Assembly: GCA_964291335.2 (NCBI GenBank)
Contig: OZ219749.1
Location: 62,001-126,000 of the forward strand
Direction: 5' to 3'
Length of the DNA stretch: 64,000 bases
Source: G964291335 sp964291335
Lineage (GTDB): Bacteria > Chloroflexota > Dehalococcoidia > Lucifugimonadales > UBA3495
The notes under the pieces were generated by a model. That model was not told the origin of the DNA. It made no database searches and saw only the letters and a list, made by a program, of their open reading frames with translations. A program made the position numbers and the translations under genes. This document shows, piece after piece, positions 53,493 through 63,361 of the stretch. Numbering within the stretch: position 1 is the first letter of the stretch; each line of letters starts with the position of its first letter.

Positions 53493-54683
53493 ATGCTGGA
53501 ATTGCGGACCGTAACCGATGCCGAGTTCGCGGAGTGGGTAAGGGTGGAAGCGCGCGCCTATGGCAACCGGCTGAACATGGATCCCGAGGCGCTGCGACCC
53601 CATTTCGACCTGACCCGCTCCATTGCCGTATTCGACGGAACTAACATTGTAGGCGGCGCTCATTCCCACCGCCAGGAAATTTCTGTGCCAGAGGCCAGTT
53701 CGGTTATCGCCGGCGTCGCCAATATTGCGGTGCAGCCTACCCACCGACGTCAGGGCATAATGACCCAAATGATGGAGCACCAGCTACGGGATGTTTACCA
53801 GCGGGGCGAACCCCTGGCCGGCCTTTTCGCTTCGGAAAGCCTCATCTACGGCCGCTTCGGGTATGGCGTGGCCTCGCTGCGGGAAGAATGGGTCATTGAA
53901 CGCCAGCACAACTCCTATGTCCAGCCCTTCAAGGCGGCGGGACAATTTCACTTCTTATCCCCGGAAGATATAACCAGACTATTGCCACCGGTGGCCGACC
54001 GCAGCGTGACCGACCGTCCTGGCGTCTTCCGCAAGAGTATGCACTTGTGGCAGCGGGAAGCTGCGGCCCAGGAGCTATGGGAAGGCGGACGGGGCGGCCT
54101 GTTCTACATTGCCTATGAGCGTGAAGGAGGGCTGGAAGGCTACGCCAAGTACCGTACCGCCGGCGATACGGTGGTGGTGCACGAGTTGATAGCCGAGAAG
54201 AGTGAGGCGGCAGCGGCTTTATGGCGCTTCTGCTTTGATACAGACCTGGTTTCCCGCGCCGAAGCGGAACGCCGCCCGGTAGATGACCCTCTGCCCTGGA
54301 TGCTGGCCGACCCACGCCGCTTGCGTCGCTCAACCCGGGATGGATTGTGGTTAAGGTTGGTGGACGTGAAGAAAGCCCTTCCTTTAAGGGGATATATGGG
54401 CGAAGACTGCCTGACGCTGGAAGTGAAAGACAGTTTCTGCCCCTGGAATCAACGCCGTTACCGCCTGGAAGCCGGCGCCGGTAAAGCCAACTGCGAAGCG
54501 ACGGAAAATAACCCGGACCTGACCCTTACCGCGGCGGCATTGGCCTCTACCTACCTAGGCGGCGTTGCTTTTACTACTTTGCACCAGGCGGGGTTGGTGG
54601 ATGAGCACAAGCACGGAACATTGCAGCGCGCCGACCGGCTGTTTGCCGTCAGCCGTCAGCCCTGGACGCCCTTCGGTTTTTGA
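53493..54683 (+). CDS. Eis-like GNAT N-acetyltransferase (396 aa)
   Basis: LRTVTDAEFAEWVRVEARAYG at the start, VANIAVQPTHRRQGIMTQMMEHQLRD (acetyl-CoA-binding V-x3-RGxG-type loop), LFASESLIYGRFGYGVAS, and a C-terminal sterol-carrier-like region (FCPWNQRRYRLEAG ... DLTLTAAALASTYLGG). This is the Eis plan: two GNAT domains and an SCP2 domain. Eis proteins acetylate amines of varied substrates, including aminoglycosides. Start at MLELRTV with GGAG upstream. Confidence 0.85.
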   Translation: MLELRTVTDAEFAEWVRVEARAYGNRLNMDPEALRPHFDLTRSIAVFDGTNIVGGAHSHRQEISVPEASSVIAGVANIAVQPTHRRQGIMTQMMEHQLRDVYQRGEPLAGLFASESLIYGRFGYGVASLREEWVIERQHNSYVQPFKAAGQFHFLSPEDITRLLPPVADRSVTDRPGVFRKSMHLWQREAAAQELWEGGRGGLFYIAYEREGGLEGYAKYRTAGDTVVVHELIAEKSEAAAALWRFCFDTDLVSRAEAERRPVDDPLPWMLADPRRLRRSTRDGLWLRLVDVKKALPLRGYMGEDCLTLEVKDSFCPWNQRRYRLEAGAGKANCEATENNPDLTLTAAALASTYLGGVAFTTLHQAGLVDEHKHGTLQRADRLFAVSRQPWTPFGF

Positions 54684-54775
54684 CCGCTGCGCCGGCGCAT
54701 AATGTCCAGCTCAACAAGACTGACCCCCTTGAACGTCAGAAAAGGCATTCTTGAGCGTCTGCGCCAGTTAAAGCG

Positions 54776-56014
54776 CTAGAGGCCAGGCGCATCAGGAAGG
54801 CTAAAGTCGGGAACATCCGGGTGCATGGCAGCGTTCTGCGTCCTTTCAGTACCATGCCCCTCCTGGGTCGCCGCCAACGGCGGGGCAGCCGGGAATTGGG
54901 ACCCGTCAGCTGCCCTCGGCTTGAACGGCACATCCTGCCCCGGCGCCGGGTAATTGAAAGTGCGCATGGGGTAGTTGATGACAATTCGCTCCTGCTTGAA
55001 CCGTTGATGCAGCTCCTTGATTAGCTCTGACTGCAAATCGAAGCTGGCCAGGCGATCCCTGGCCTGAATGAACAGCCAGAAGGACACGTTGGAATCGTCA
55101 AAGGAATCGAACGCAAAATAAGCCCCGAACTCCTTCACTGCCCGGTCATCCTTTTCCAGCAGTCGGCCCATCACCTCCCGGCAAACCTGCTCTACCCATT
55201 GCAAGTCGCTGGCAAAACTAACGCCACAGGTCAGGTAGATATTAACCGGGGGCGCCGGCCCCGCGTAATTGGTTATGATGGTTTCGGCAAACCTGGAGTT
55301 GGGCACCACCACCAGGTTGTTGGTCCAGGTGCGAAGACGGGTACTGCGCCAGCTTACGTCAATCACATAGCCAGCCATATTATTTTCCAGGACAATGTAG
55401 TCGCCTGGGTTCACTACCCCTTCGGTCATTACATAGGTGCCGGCAAACAGGTTAGACAAGGTGGGCTGCAAGGCCAATGCCACGGCCAGGCCTCCAAGGC
55501 CCAGACCGGCAATCAACGGGCTGATATTTACCTCTAACTGATCCAGTACCAGCAGAGCGCCCAGCCCGTAAACCAGCGCAATGGCAATGCGGCTCAGCAG
55601 TGGTACCAGCCGGTCGTCCAGGCTGCCTTCGGTTCGGTGCGAAATTTCAGCCGCATACCATTGGAATACGTTAGAGACGGCCAACGCCAGGGCTACTACG
55701 CCCAGAACGATGGCAAGCGCCCTGCCAACGCGCTCCACGACCACGTGCAGGTGCGGGGGCAGTTGAAAGGGCAGTATTATGGCCAGGTAGGCGCCCAGCA
55801 GCAATACGCCAAAGGAAACCGGCTTGCGCAGAGAACGGGTCAGCCGGGCGTCCAGGTCGGTATGCGTCCAGTTGGTAAACCGCAGGACTATCGGAAAGAT
55901 TACCCGGTCAACGATCCCGGCAACAACGACGCCGGCAGTAAATATAGCTGCCGCGGTTACGAACAACCAGGCTTGCCCCTCTATGCCCCGGCTGGCTAAA
56001 AAGGCTTCAATCAA
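54776..56014 (-). CDS. MscS-type mechanosensitive channel (412 aa)
   Basis: Five or so membrane helices up to residue ~190, then the pore-lining helix LIAGLGLGGLAVALALQPTLSNLFAG, the beta domain PGDYIVLENNMAGYVIDVSWRSTRLRTWTNNLVVVPNSRF, and the C-terminal alpha/beta domain. TTG at 56014 is preferred as start because AAGGAG lies 8 bases upstream; an earlier TTG (56077) has no ribosome site. Pro-rich C-terminal tail. Releases solutes under osmotic shock. Confidence 0.85.
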   Translation of the reverse strand: MIEAFLASRGIEGQAWLFVTAAAIFTAGVVVAGIVDRVIFPIVLRFTNWTHTDLDARLTRSLRKPVSFGVLLLGAYLAIILPFQLPPHLHVVVERVGRALAIVLGVVALALAVSNVFQWYAAEISHRTEGSLDDRLVPLLSRIAIALVYGLGALLVLDQLEVNISPLIAGLGLGGLAVALALQPTLSNLFAGTYVMTEGVVNPGDYIVLENNMAGYVIDVSWRSTRLRTWTNNLVVVPNSRFAETIITNYAGPAPPVNIYLTCGVSFASDLQWVEQVCREVMGRLLEKDDRAVKEFGAYFAFDSFDDSNVSFWLFIQARDRLASFDLQSELIKELHQRFKQERIVINYPMRTFNYPAPGQDVPFKPRAADGSQFPAAPPLAATQEGHGTERTQNAAMHPDVPDFSLPDAPGL

Positions 56015-56161
56015 GGGAAAAGCTCCTTCGGCTCCCCCGGGGAGCTGACGTCCAGCATGCCGACCTTGAAGCGGCAATTATACCATTGCGGCCGATTGCA
56101 AGGCCGCACCGCAAACCGGCCCCCATTGACCGGCAATGAAAATCTACCGGGACGACCGCCA

Positions 56162-57382
56162 TCAAACCTTTCCCGGTTCACCGCCCTCGCCCAAAGAGTT
56201 CGGACGGTCAGCGATTACCTTACCCCCGGCAACGCGAAAGTAGGCGGCGTCGGCGCCAAAGAACTCCTGCAGCGGCTCAACGTCGGTGGTAGTAATCAGC
56301 GATTGACGGTAACCGGCTATCTTTTTCAACACCCGCCTCCGCCGTTCCGAATCCATTTCGGAAAGAACATCGTCCAGCAGCACTATTGGCTCATCGTCGC
56401 GGACCGCCGCCAGATAGGAAGCCTCAGCCAGACGCAGGGTAAGCGCCAACGTACGGGCATCGCCCCGCGAAGCAAAAGACCCCATGTCCACGCCATTGAC
56501 AAAGAGTTTGAAGTCATCGCGGTGCGGGCCGGCGGCCGTTTGACCAGTGGCCAATTCCCGGGCCTGTAACTGTTCCAGTCTGTAGCGGAAGGCCGGCTGC
56601 GTTGTCTCTATGCTGTCTCCCGGCGCAACGCTGGGTTGGTACTGAATTTCCAGCCGCTGACCGGCGCTGCCCAGGCTTTGGTGGTGTTCCGCACAAAGCG
56701 CAGCCAGCGGCTTCATCGCTTCGCCCCGCTGCCAGGTCAGCCAGGCGCCGTCCTGACTAAGGGCCAGATCCCAATACTCCAGCTCTGCCAGCTGAGCCCG
56801 GCCATCCTTCAATAACCGCAATAGCTGGTTGCGTTGTCGCAGAACTTTTTGGTAGCGCTGGAGAGTTTGCAGATACATCGGGTTGGCCAGGGAAATGAGG
56901 ATGTCCAGGTAACGCCGCCGGGCCGACGGAGGGCCTTGTATCAGTTCAATATCCTCGGCGCTGAACAGCACTACCCCAACCACGCCCACCAGGTCTGCGG
57001 CGGTGCGGCGCAGCCGGTTCAGGTGTATCCGCTTCTGTACCGAATAGGACAGAGCAGTGCCGGCAGAAGCCGACTCGTGGTCGGGCCGGTCAGCGGCGAA
57101 GGGTTGGTAGCCAATGTAAACCGCAATCCGCTCTCCGTTTTGCTCCAGAATGCCGCCAACCAGAGCCTGCTCCCCCCTTATAGCAGCCTGAAAGTTCACC
57201 AATTCCCGCTCATTTTCGGCCCGAAAGGAGCGGGCAATGGCCATAAGATAAACGGCCTCCAGCAGCGTAGTCTTGCCCTGAGCGTTGGGGCCGTACAAGG
57301 CCACCACCCCGGACGGCAGTTTGAGGTCAATTTCACTGAAGCTGCGAAAGTTATTCAGCGTCAAGCGCGACAGATAAGCCAC
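56162..57382 (-). CDS. recF: DNA repair/replication protein RecF
   Basis: SMC-like ATPase that loads RecA at gaps. Walker A GPNAQGKTT (~32-40), then FSAEDIELIQGPPSARRRYLD, the RecF signature, TGQTAAGPHRDDFKLFVNG, LTLRLAEASYL, and Walker B PIVLLDDVLSEMD. GTG start with GAGGT 12 bases upstream. 406 residues. No dnaA, dnaN or gyrB next to it, unlike the classical order. Confidence 0.92.
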   Translation of the reverse strand: MAYLSRLTLNNFRSFSEIDLKLPSGVVALYGPNAQGKTTLLEAVYLMAIARSFRAENERELVNFQAAIRGEQALVGGILEQNGERIAVYIGYQPFAADRPDHESASAGTALSYSVQKRIHLNRLRRTAADLVGVVGVVLFSAEDIELIQGPPSARRRYLDILISLANPMYLQTLQRYQKVLRQRNQLLRLLKDGRAQLAELEYWDLALSQDGAWLTWQRGEAMKPLAALCAEHHQSLGSAGQRLEIQYQPSVAPGDSIETTQPAFRYRLEQLQARELATGQTAAGPHRDDFKLFVNGVDMGSFASRGDARTLALTLRLAEASYLAAVRDDEPIVLLDDVLSEMDSERRRRVLKKIAGYRQSLITTTDVEPLQEFFGADAAYFRVAGGKVIADRPNSLGEGGEPGKV

Positions 57383-57672
57383 CGGCCCATTTACCTCGGA
57401 AATTCATGCATAGACGTCCGGTAATATTGTACCAGTTGGCAGCAGGCATCCCCGGAGGTGAACTCTCTGAAACCAATGGGGCGAGGAGCCGGAATGCGCC
57501 GAACTGGTCGGCAGCTGAAGCCAGGACCGGGCAGACGTTTAACGAAGGTTAAGTGGCTTGCGCCGGCTACGCCGGCGCCGGCAAATATGGGGTTTGCCGT
57601 GCCGGCCTCAGGGGTGGATAAACGGGGATCTGGCAGCTTTCAGCCGGAACCTGGCCGGTTCTTACGGCGCAG

Positions 57673-58107
57673 CTATTCAGCGCAGGAAGGACGGCAGCCG
57701 GAACACCACCCGTAAAAGTCAACCCGCTGCGACGACACATCAAAGTCCGACTCCTGCCTGATCAATTCCAGCAGCCGGGCGACGGAATCCTGGCCCACGT
57801 CGGCGTCCACTACCGTACTGCATTTGACGCACACCAGGTTGGCGTGCGGTGAGAGATTAGCGTCATAACGGGAAAAGCGCTGAAAAGGTAATTGACGAAC
57901 CACGCCAGCCCGTTCCAGCACTTCCAGGGTAGAATAGACCGTAGCAATGGTTACATAAGGGAAAAAGTTCCTTACCCGCTCGTAGATGTCGCGCACCGCC
58001 GGGTGATCCGCTGAGTTTACCACCACTTCGGCTATAGCCAGCCGCTGCGGTGTAAGGCGCAACCCCAACGGCTTCAGTCTCGCCACCAGTTCTTCCTGGG
58101 TCGTCAA
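57673..58107 (-). CDS. Fur-family metalloregulator (144 aa)
   Basis: Winged helix LRLTPQRLAIAEVVVNSADHPAVRDIYERV ... TIATVYSTLEVLERAGVV, then the metal-sensing part: HANLVCVKC (His88, Cys93, Cys96) and WCSGC (Cys135, Cys138) for structural zinc. HPAV rather than Fur-type HPSA and the peroxide-sensing His pattern hint at PerR, but this is not certain. Confidence 0.85.
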   Translation of the reverse strand: MTTQEELVARLKPLGLRLTPQRLAIAEVVVNSADHPAVRDIYERVRNFFPYVTIATVYSTLEVLERAGVVRQLPFQRFSRYDANLSPHANLVCVKCSTVVDADVGQDSVARLLELIRQESDFDVSSQRVDFYGWCSGCRPSCAE

Positions 58108-58362
58108 TCTGAATGCTCCGACCGACGGAAACGCGCCGGCGCCGCATAATTTCCGCTATTATAGCACAGGGCCGTAGGCGCCGGCCGGCCGCCACCGCCA
58201 GGGGCTTTACGGCAATGGCCTTTTCTATAACGACCAAATGAGGCCGGAAATAACGTGGTTCGCCGAAATTGGTTGAGAAGTTCGGTGAACCGAGTTGCGA
58301 AACCGTTTTCCAGAACCGGCACACTAGCTGCCGCCGAACCGACGGCGATGCTGGCGCCGGGT

Positions 58363-58725
58363 TCAATCGTTCATTACTACTGGAATGCCGGCGGCCGCCG
58401 CCCTGGCTGCCGCTTCCTCATTGATAACCCCATCCTGCATCCAAATGTACCTGACACCCACCTGAATAGCCTCATCCACCACCGGGCTGGCCAACTCGGA
58501 GCGGCGGAAAATGTTCACCATATCTATAGGCCCCGGCGTCGACTTCAAGTCCGGGTAGCTCTTTTCCCCCAAAGCTGCTTCAATCATTGGGTTGACCGGT
58601 ATAATGCGATAACCTTGGGCCTGCATATAACGGGATACCCCGTAACTGGCGCGCTCCGGGTTGTCTGAAAGGCCGACTACGGCAATGGTTTTGCTGTTGC
58701 GGAGTTGCTCCTCAACCAGGTCCAT
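58363..58725 (-). CDS. CoA-binding domain protein, slightly short (120 aa)
   Basis: IAVVGLSDNPERASYGVSRYMQAQGYRIIPVNP is the Rossmann CoA-binding motif of the YccU family, with VRYIWMQDGVINEEAAARAAAAGIPVVM. The usual end (M-D-R-C-x-K-x-E-H) is missing; the chain stops at VVMND. Function of the family is unknown. Confidence 0.75.
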   Translation of the reverse strand: MDLVEEQLRNSKTIAVVGLSDNPERASYGVSRYMQAQGYRIIPVNPMIEAALGEKSYPDLKSTPGPIDMVNIFRRSELASPVVDEAIQVGVRYIWMQDGVINEEAAARAAAAGIPVVMND

Positions 58726-58861
58726 ATTCCCCTCCGGCAGTCCGATGCCTTTAACTGTGGGACGGTAACCGAAACTTATATTTCCCTACAGGTATATTAT
58801 AATTGGCCGAGGCTAGAAACGACAATTCTATTCGGGGACTAATGCCCTTCAAGGAGGAGCA

Positions 58862-59389
58862 ATGAGCGCCGCCGATGCGATTATGTGGGCGCTGGAACGC
58901 AACTGGAACATGGTGGACGCAGCCGTCAAGGGGCTGGCAGATGAGAACCTGGCCCGGCAGCCGGCGCCCGAATGCAATTCCATCGCCTGGATTCTCTGGC
59001 ACATGAACCGGGTCATCGACACCTTCATCAACCAGCGTCTCCAGGGCTTGCCGCCCTTTTGGATTAGCCAGGGCTGGAACCGGAAATTCGGAATGGCGGA
59101 AAACATACGCGGCATGGGCTGGAGCCCCGAAGACCTGGCCCAATGGAAAACCCCGAACCTGGAGCTGCTGCTTCAGTATCAGGAAGTGGTACGGCAAGCC
59201 GCCCGCGACTACATCAATTTCCTGACCGCAGCCGACCTGGAACGTCCGGTAACCTTTCCCCCGGAAGCGGAAACCAGGGAACACACCATTGCCACCGCTT
59301 TAGGTCAACTGGTTTGGGATAATATCGCCCACGGAGGACAGATAGCCTACCTGCGGGGCTTTTACCAGGGTATGGGCTGGCACCGTTAA
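58862..59389 (+). CDS. DinB-family protein (175 aa)
   Basis: Four-helix bundle with the metal-binding histidines of DinB/YfiT: WILWHMNRVID (His ~43) and LGQLVWDNIAHGGQIAYLRG (His ~159). AAGGAGGAGCA precedes the ATG. Family members are metal-dependent thiol transferases or damage-linked proteins; substrate unknown. Confidence 0.8.
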   Translation: MSAADAIMWALERNWNMVDAAVKGLADENLARQPAPECNSIAWILWHMNRVIDTFINQRLQGLPPFWISQGWNRKFGMAENIRGMGWSPEDLAQWKTPNLELLLQYQEVVRQAARDYINFLTAADLERPVTFPPEAETREHTIATALGQLVWDNIAHGGQIAYLRGFYQGMGWHR

Positions 59390-59436
59390 AACCGGACGCA
59401 GCCGGCAAGCGAGGGGGGCGGGCAATGCCGGTTGGC

Positions 59437-59466
59437 TTGAAATTGAGCCTTGAGTCTGCCTATAAT
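59437..59466 (+). promoter_or_regulatory. Promoter for the VOC gene
   Basis: TTGAAA (59437-59442), 18 bases, TATAAT (59461-59466), 51 bases before the ATG. Confidence 0.65.
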
Positions 59467-59517
59467 CAATCCGCCTAATCTGAACCATTGCCACAATACA
59501 GGGGCGGGAGAGGTAAT

Positions 59518-59922
59518 ATGCCCAGAATCAAACATATTGCGATTCGCACCCCGGACCCGGAAAAAACCGCCGCTTTCTACATCAATGTCTTTGGCCTGGA
59601 AGAGGTCGGTAAAGCCGGCTCTGGGTTGTACCTGTCCGACGGCTATATCAACCTGGCTATCCTCAAGTCCATCGACCAGGGCAGCGAGGAAAGCCCGCGC
59701 GACGTAGCCGGTTATGCCGGCATTGACCACCTCGGTTTCGTGGTGGAGGATATGGATGAGATTGCGCAGAAACTGGCCGAGGCCGGCGCGCGTCCGATGA
59801 ACCAGCGTATTGAAATGGCCGGCCTGCGCAACCCGGCCGGTCAAAGTTACTATGAGGTTAAATATCGCGGGCCCGACGAACAGGTTATCGACGTTTCCGG
59901 CTCCGGCTGGATCGGCGCCTGA
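59518..59922 (+). CDS. VOC-superfamily (glyoxalase/dioxygenase-like) protein (134 aa)
   Basis: IKHIAIRTPDPEKTAAFYINVFGLEEV at the start and IDHLGFVVEDMDEIAQKLAEAGA in the middle are the paired beta-alpha-beta-beta-beta modules. Metal ligands: His6 and His near 76, with a Glu in the last strand. GGGAGAGGTAAT precedes the ATG. Reaction unknown. Confidence 0.8.
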   Translation: MPRIKHIAIRTPDPEKTAAFYINVFGLEEVGKAGSGLYLSDGYINLAILKSIDQGSEESPRDVAGYAGIDHLGFVVEDMDEIAQKLAEAGARPMNQRIEMAGLRNPAGQSYYEVKYRGPDEQVIDVSGSGWIGA

Positions 59923-60040
59923 CTGGCCCGGTTTCAACCCGATGCCGGCAGGAAACCGGTATTCCGCCGGGGAACTTTTCGCCAGCCAACCGCGTCGGCC
60001 CGCCAGGGCCCCAAGCTGAATGTCAGGGAGGATGTTTCTG

Positions 60041-60379
60041 ATGAATGTAGAATTCCAGAGGGTAGAAGGTGATCTGGTGCTAAGCGCCGAGGGACGGGTT
60101 GACGGCACTAACGCCAGCAATTTCCAGGAAGCCATACAAACGGCGATCCAGGATACCGACCAAACCGTGGTCTTCGATTTTGAGAAGCTGTCTTACATCA
60201 GCAGCGCCGGCTTGCGAGCCATTCTGGTTGTAGCCAAAACTTTGCAGCAGAAGGGCGTGAGCTTCGCCGCCTGTTCCATGACCGAGTCGGTCAGGGAAGT
60301 GTTCGTAATCAGCGGCTTCGATAAGATTATACCGGTGTACGATGACCACCAGGCGGCTATAAGTTCCTTTAGAAGCTGA
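60041..60379 (+). CDS. STAS-domain anti-sigma factor antagonist (112 aa)
   Basis: SpoIIAA/RsbV type. The phosphorylation site is in KLSYISSAGLRAILV (Ser ~57-58). GGGAGG is 9 bases before the chosen ATG. First gene of a signalling run with a PP2C phosphatase and a RsbW-type kinase downstream, the three parts of a partner-switch. Confidence 0.85.
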   Translation: MNVEFQRVEGDLVLSAEGRVDGTNASNFQEAIQTAIQDTDQTVVFDFEKLSYISSAGLRAILVVAKTLQQKGVSFAACSMTESVREVFVISGFDKIIPVYDDHQAAISSFRS

Positions 60380-60486
60380 CCATTCACCTGGCAGAAATGC
60401 TCCCCGGTTCCACGTTGGCGCCGTCGTTCCCGGTTTTCCCGAGGGATCAGGGGAAGAATAGCAGCAGGCGGTAGAGGTAGCATCCT

Positions 60487-61656
60487 ATGGAGGAAAAGTC
60501 CTTTAAAATCCTGGTCGTTGATGATGAGCCGGATCTGGAACCTTTGATGCTGCAAAGGATGCGGCGTCATATCCGGGCCGGCCGTTATTCTTTTGTTTTC
60601 GCCGGCAATGGCGTGGAAGCGTTGGAAGTGTTGCAGCAGGAAGAAGACATCGATATGGTCCTGTCCGACATCAATATGCCTCAGATGGACGGCCTTACCT
60701 TGCTGGAGCAAATCCCCAAGGTGGACCCTAACGTGCGCTCGGTGATAATTTCCGCCTATGGCGATATGAAGAACATCCGAACTGCCATGAACCGGGGAGC
60801 CTTCGACTTCGTTACCAAGCCCCTGGATTTTGACGACCTGCAGATAACCATTGACCGAACCCTGGCGCACCTTTCCGAATGGCGCGATGCTCTTAATTCC
60901 AGGGACAAGCTGGTCAGTCTGCAAAATGAATTGAGTGTGGCGCGCACCATTCAGCAATCCATATTGCCTACCCGGTTTCCCAAAGGTGAAGACTACAGCA
61001 CCCATGCGAATATGCGACCGGCCCGCAATGTGGGGGGAGACTTCTACGACGTCATAAACCTGGACCAGGGCCGTATTGCTCTGGCTATTGCCGATGTTTC
61101 CGACAAGGGAGTGCCAGCTGCTTTGTTTATGATGTCCAGCCGAACGCTGCTGAAAGGGGCTGCCATTGGCGCTTACGCCCCCGGCTCAGTGCTTCAGGAA
61201 GTAAACCAGTTGCTTTGCGAAAACAACGACACCATGATGTTCGTTACCCTGTTTTACGGGATATACGACCCGGACAATGGCAACCTCACCTACGCCAACG
61301 GCGGGCATAACAGCCCTTTGCTGGTCCATGCCGATGGCAGTTCCGAGTTGCTCCCTACCACCAGCGGAGTAGCTCTGGGGGTCTGGGAGAACTTTGAGTA
61401 TGAGCAGCACTCCATTACCGTCAAACCCGGGGAAAGCGTCATTTTCTATACCGACGGCATTTCCGAGGCGCTGAACGAGGCCTCGGAAGAATATGGAATT
61501 GAGCGGCTGAAAGCGGTGTTAGCTCCCTACAACTTCGCCTCCCCTGAAGCGGTGAACCAGGCGATTTTCGAGGACGTGAGGTTGTTCGCCGGCAATACGG
61601 CCCAATCAGATGACATCACCTGTCTTACTCTATGCCGAATGAAGGAAAATGAATGA
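60487..61656 (+). CDS. Response regulator with PP2C (RsbU/SpoIIE) phosphatase domain (389 aa)
   Basis: Receiver domain to ~residue 125: VVDDEPDL, phosphorylatable Asp in LSDINMPQMDG (~58), and Lys in FVTKPLDFDD. A short helix linker leads to the phosphatase: GGDFYDVINLDQG, IADVSDKGVPAALFMM, GHNSPLLV, FYTDGISEA, QSDDITCL. It would dephosphorylate the STAS protein when signalled. Its stop overlaps the next start (ATGA). Confidence 0.9.
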   Translation: MEEKSFKILVVDDEPDLEPLMLQRMRRHIRAGRYSFVFAGNGVEALEVLQQEEDIDMVLSDINMPQMDGLTLLEQIPKVDPNVRSVIISAYGDMKNIRTAMNRGAFDFVTKPLDFDDLQITIDRTLAHLSEWRDALNSRDKLVSLQNELSVARTIQQSILPTRFPKGEDYSTHANMRPARNVGGDFYDVINLDQGRIALAIADVSDKGVPAALFMMSSRTLLKGAAIGAYAPGSVLQEVNQLLCENNDTMMFVTLFYGIYDPDNGNLTYANGGHNSPLLVHADGSSELLPTTSGVALGVWENFEYEQHSITVKPGESVIFYTDGISEALNEASEEYGIERLKAVLAPYNFASPEAVNQAIFEDVRLFAGNTAQSDDITCLTLCRMKENE

Positions 61657-62078
61657 CCACCGTAATCTCGCTTAAAGTAAAGAATGAAGTTGAGGAACTG
61701 GACCGGATTTTCACTTCGGTGGAAGGCCTGGCGGAACAGGAAGACTGGCCGCCGGCCCTGACTTTCAAGGTGAACCTGATTCTGGAAGAAATGGGGCTGA
61801 ACGTCATTAAATACGGCTTTGGGCCATCGGACGGTTTGCAGGAATTCGATATTACCCTGACTTCCGACCCCGGTACTTTAACCATTGAAATCACTGACGC
61901 CGGCCGGCCTTTCAACCCTTTGCAGGATGCGCCCTCGCCGGTTCTTGACGGCCTTGCTGAAGACCGCCCCCTGGGTGGGTTGGGCATTCACCTGGTCAAA
62001 GAGTTAACCGAAAGTCTTCAGTATCACCGGGAAAACTCCCTGAATCACTCCAAAATGGTGATCCGCAAATCGGAATGA
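61653..62078 (+). CDS. RsbW-type anti-sigma/serine kinase (HATPase) (141 aa)
   Basis: Small GHKL kinase: N-box NLILEEMGLNVIKYG, ITDAGRPFNP, and LGGLGIHLVKELTESL. It would phosphorylate the STAS protein and hold a sigma factor or other target. Overlaps genes on both sides by 4 bases. Confidence 0.85.
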   Translation: MTTVISLKVKNEVEELDRIFTSVEGLAEQEDWPPALTFKVNLILEEMGLNVIKYGFGPSDGLQEFDITLTSDPGTLTIEITDAGRPFNPLQDAPSPVLDGLAEDRPLGGLGIHLVKELTESLQYHRENSLNHSKMVIRKSE

Positions 62079-63361
62079 AGCGCTCAGTATCCTCGGTTAA
62101 TCGCCGCGCGCGCGCCAAACGTTTCCTCAGTGGCTTTACATTAGCTTTAGCCGCCGCTTTTTGCGCCGTGTCCTGCTCCAACGGTTCCCCTTCAGAAACA
62201 CAACCGGGCGCTGCCACCCGGTCAGCGCTCTCCCGGGGCAACGCTCCGGCTGCCGGAACCGGCGTTCCCGGAGTTACCAGCAGCCAGGTTCTTTTCGGCC
62301 AATCCGCTGCTTTCACCGGCCCCGCTCGTGAACTGGGCAGCAATATGCGCCTGGGCATTCTGGCTGCCTTTCAGCAGATTAACGAAGCCGGCGGAGTTAA
62401 TGGGCGCACCCTGGAATTAGTTTCCCTGGATGATGCTTACGAACCGGAAGCGGCCATTGCCAATACCCAGTATTTGATGGAGCAAGAACAGGTTTTTGCC
62501 CTGATTGGCGCCGTGGGTACGCCTACGTCCCGTTCGGCCACGCCGGTAGCAGCCGAAGCCGGCGTTCCCTACATTGCCCCTTTTACCGGCGCCGCCTTTC
62601 TGCGCAACCCGGAGTTAGCCAACGTGGTAAACCTGCGGGCCTCTTACATTCAGGAAACCCAGGAAATGGTTGTTCGGCTTCGGGAAGACCTGAATATTAC
62701 CCGCATTGGGGTGCTTTACCAGGACGATTCCTTTGGCCGGGCCGGTTATCAGGGCGCTAAAAAAGCCCTGGCCAGTTACGATATGGAGCCGGTTTCGGTA
62801 GGGGTTTATTCACGCAATACCGTTGCGGTGAAGACGGCGCTGCTCGACTTGCGCCGCGGCAACCCGGAGGCCGTAATTCTGGTAGGGGCTTATGAGCCGG
62901 TAGCGGCCCTGATTCACTGGGCCAAATATACCGGGTTGAATGCCGTCTTCATCGCTATTTCCTTCGTGGGAAGCAACGCTCTGGCTGAAGAGCTGGGGCC
63001 GGCCGGCCAGGGCGTTTTCGTAACGCAGGTAGTGCCCTTCCCCAACGATGACACCCTGCCGGTAATACAGGATTATCACGAAGCCCTGGCCGCCTATAAC
63101 CCGGCGGCAGCCCCCGGCTTTGTTTCCCTGGAAGGCTATCTGGCCGGACGTTTGGCCGCTGCCGCGGTGGAAAGCTGCGGCCAGGAGGTAACGCGAGAGT
63201 GCTTCCTGGGGCGTTTCTCTGACACGGAGGGTATTGACCTGAGCGGGTTTAAGTTCTTCTTTGGGCCGGGCGATAACCAGGGCTCCGACAAAGTGTTCCT
63301 TACCGTTATCGGTGAAGACGGCGAATATGAACCCATCTTTACCTTGCGGCAAATCAAGTGA
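62075..63361 (+). CDS. Periplasmic-binding-protein-type lipoprotein (428 aa)
   Basis: N-terminal basic stretch, hydrophobic core (SGFTLALAAAFCAV) and Cys in AVSCSNG as lipid anchor. Then a Peripla_BP_6 (branched-chain amino acid-type) fold: VLFGQSAAFTGPARELGSNMRLGILAAFQQINEAGGVNGR, YLMEQEQVFALIGAVGTPTS, IGVLYQDDSFGRAGYQGA. No permease gene is near; since the next gene is a sensor, it may act as its ligand-binding partner (TorT-like). This is inference. Confidence 0.8.
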   Translation: MKRSVSSVNRRARAKRFLSGFTLALAAAFCAVSCSNGSPSETQPGAATRSALSRGNAPAAGTGVPGVTSSQVLFGQSAAFTGPARELGSNMRLGILAAFQQINEAGGVNGRTLELVSLDDAYEPEAAIANTQYLMEQEQVFALIGAVGTPTSRSATPVAAEAGVPYIAPFTGAAFLRNPELANVVNLRASYIQETQEMVVRLREDLNITRIGVLYQDDSFGRAGYQGAKKALASYDMEPVSVGVYSRNTVAVKTALLDLRRGNPEAVILVGAYEPVAALIHWAKYTGLNAVFIAISFVGSNALAEELGPAGQGVFVTQVVPFPNDDTLPVIQDYHEALAAYNPAAAPGFVSLEGYLAGRLAAAAVESCGQEVTRECFLGRFSDTEGIDLSGFKFFFGPGDNQGSDKVFLTVIGEDGEYEPIFTLRQIK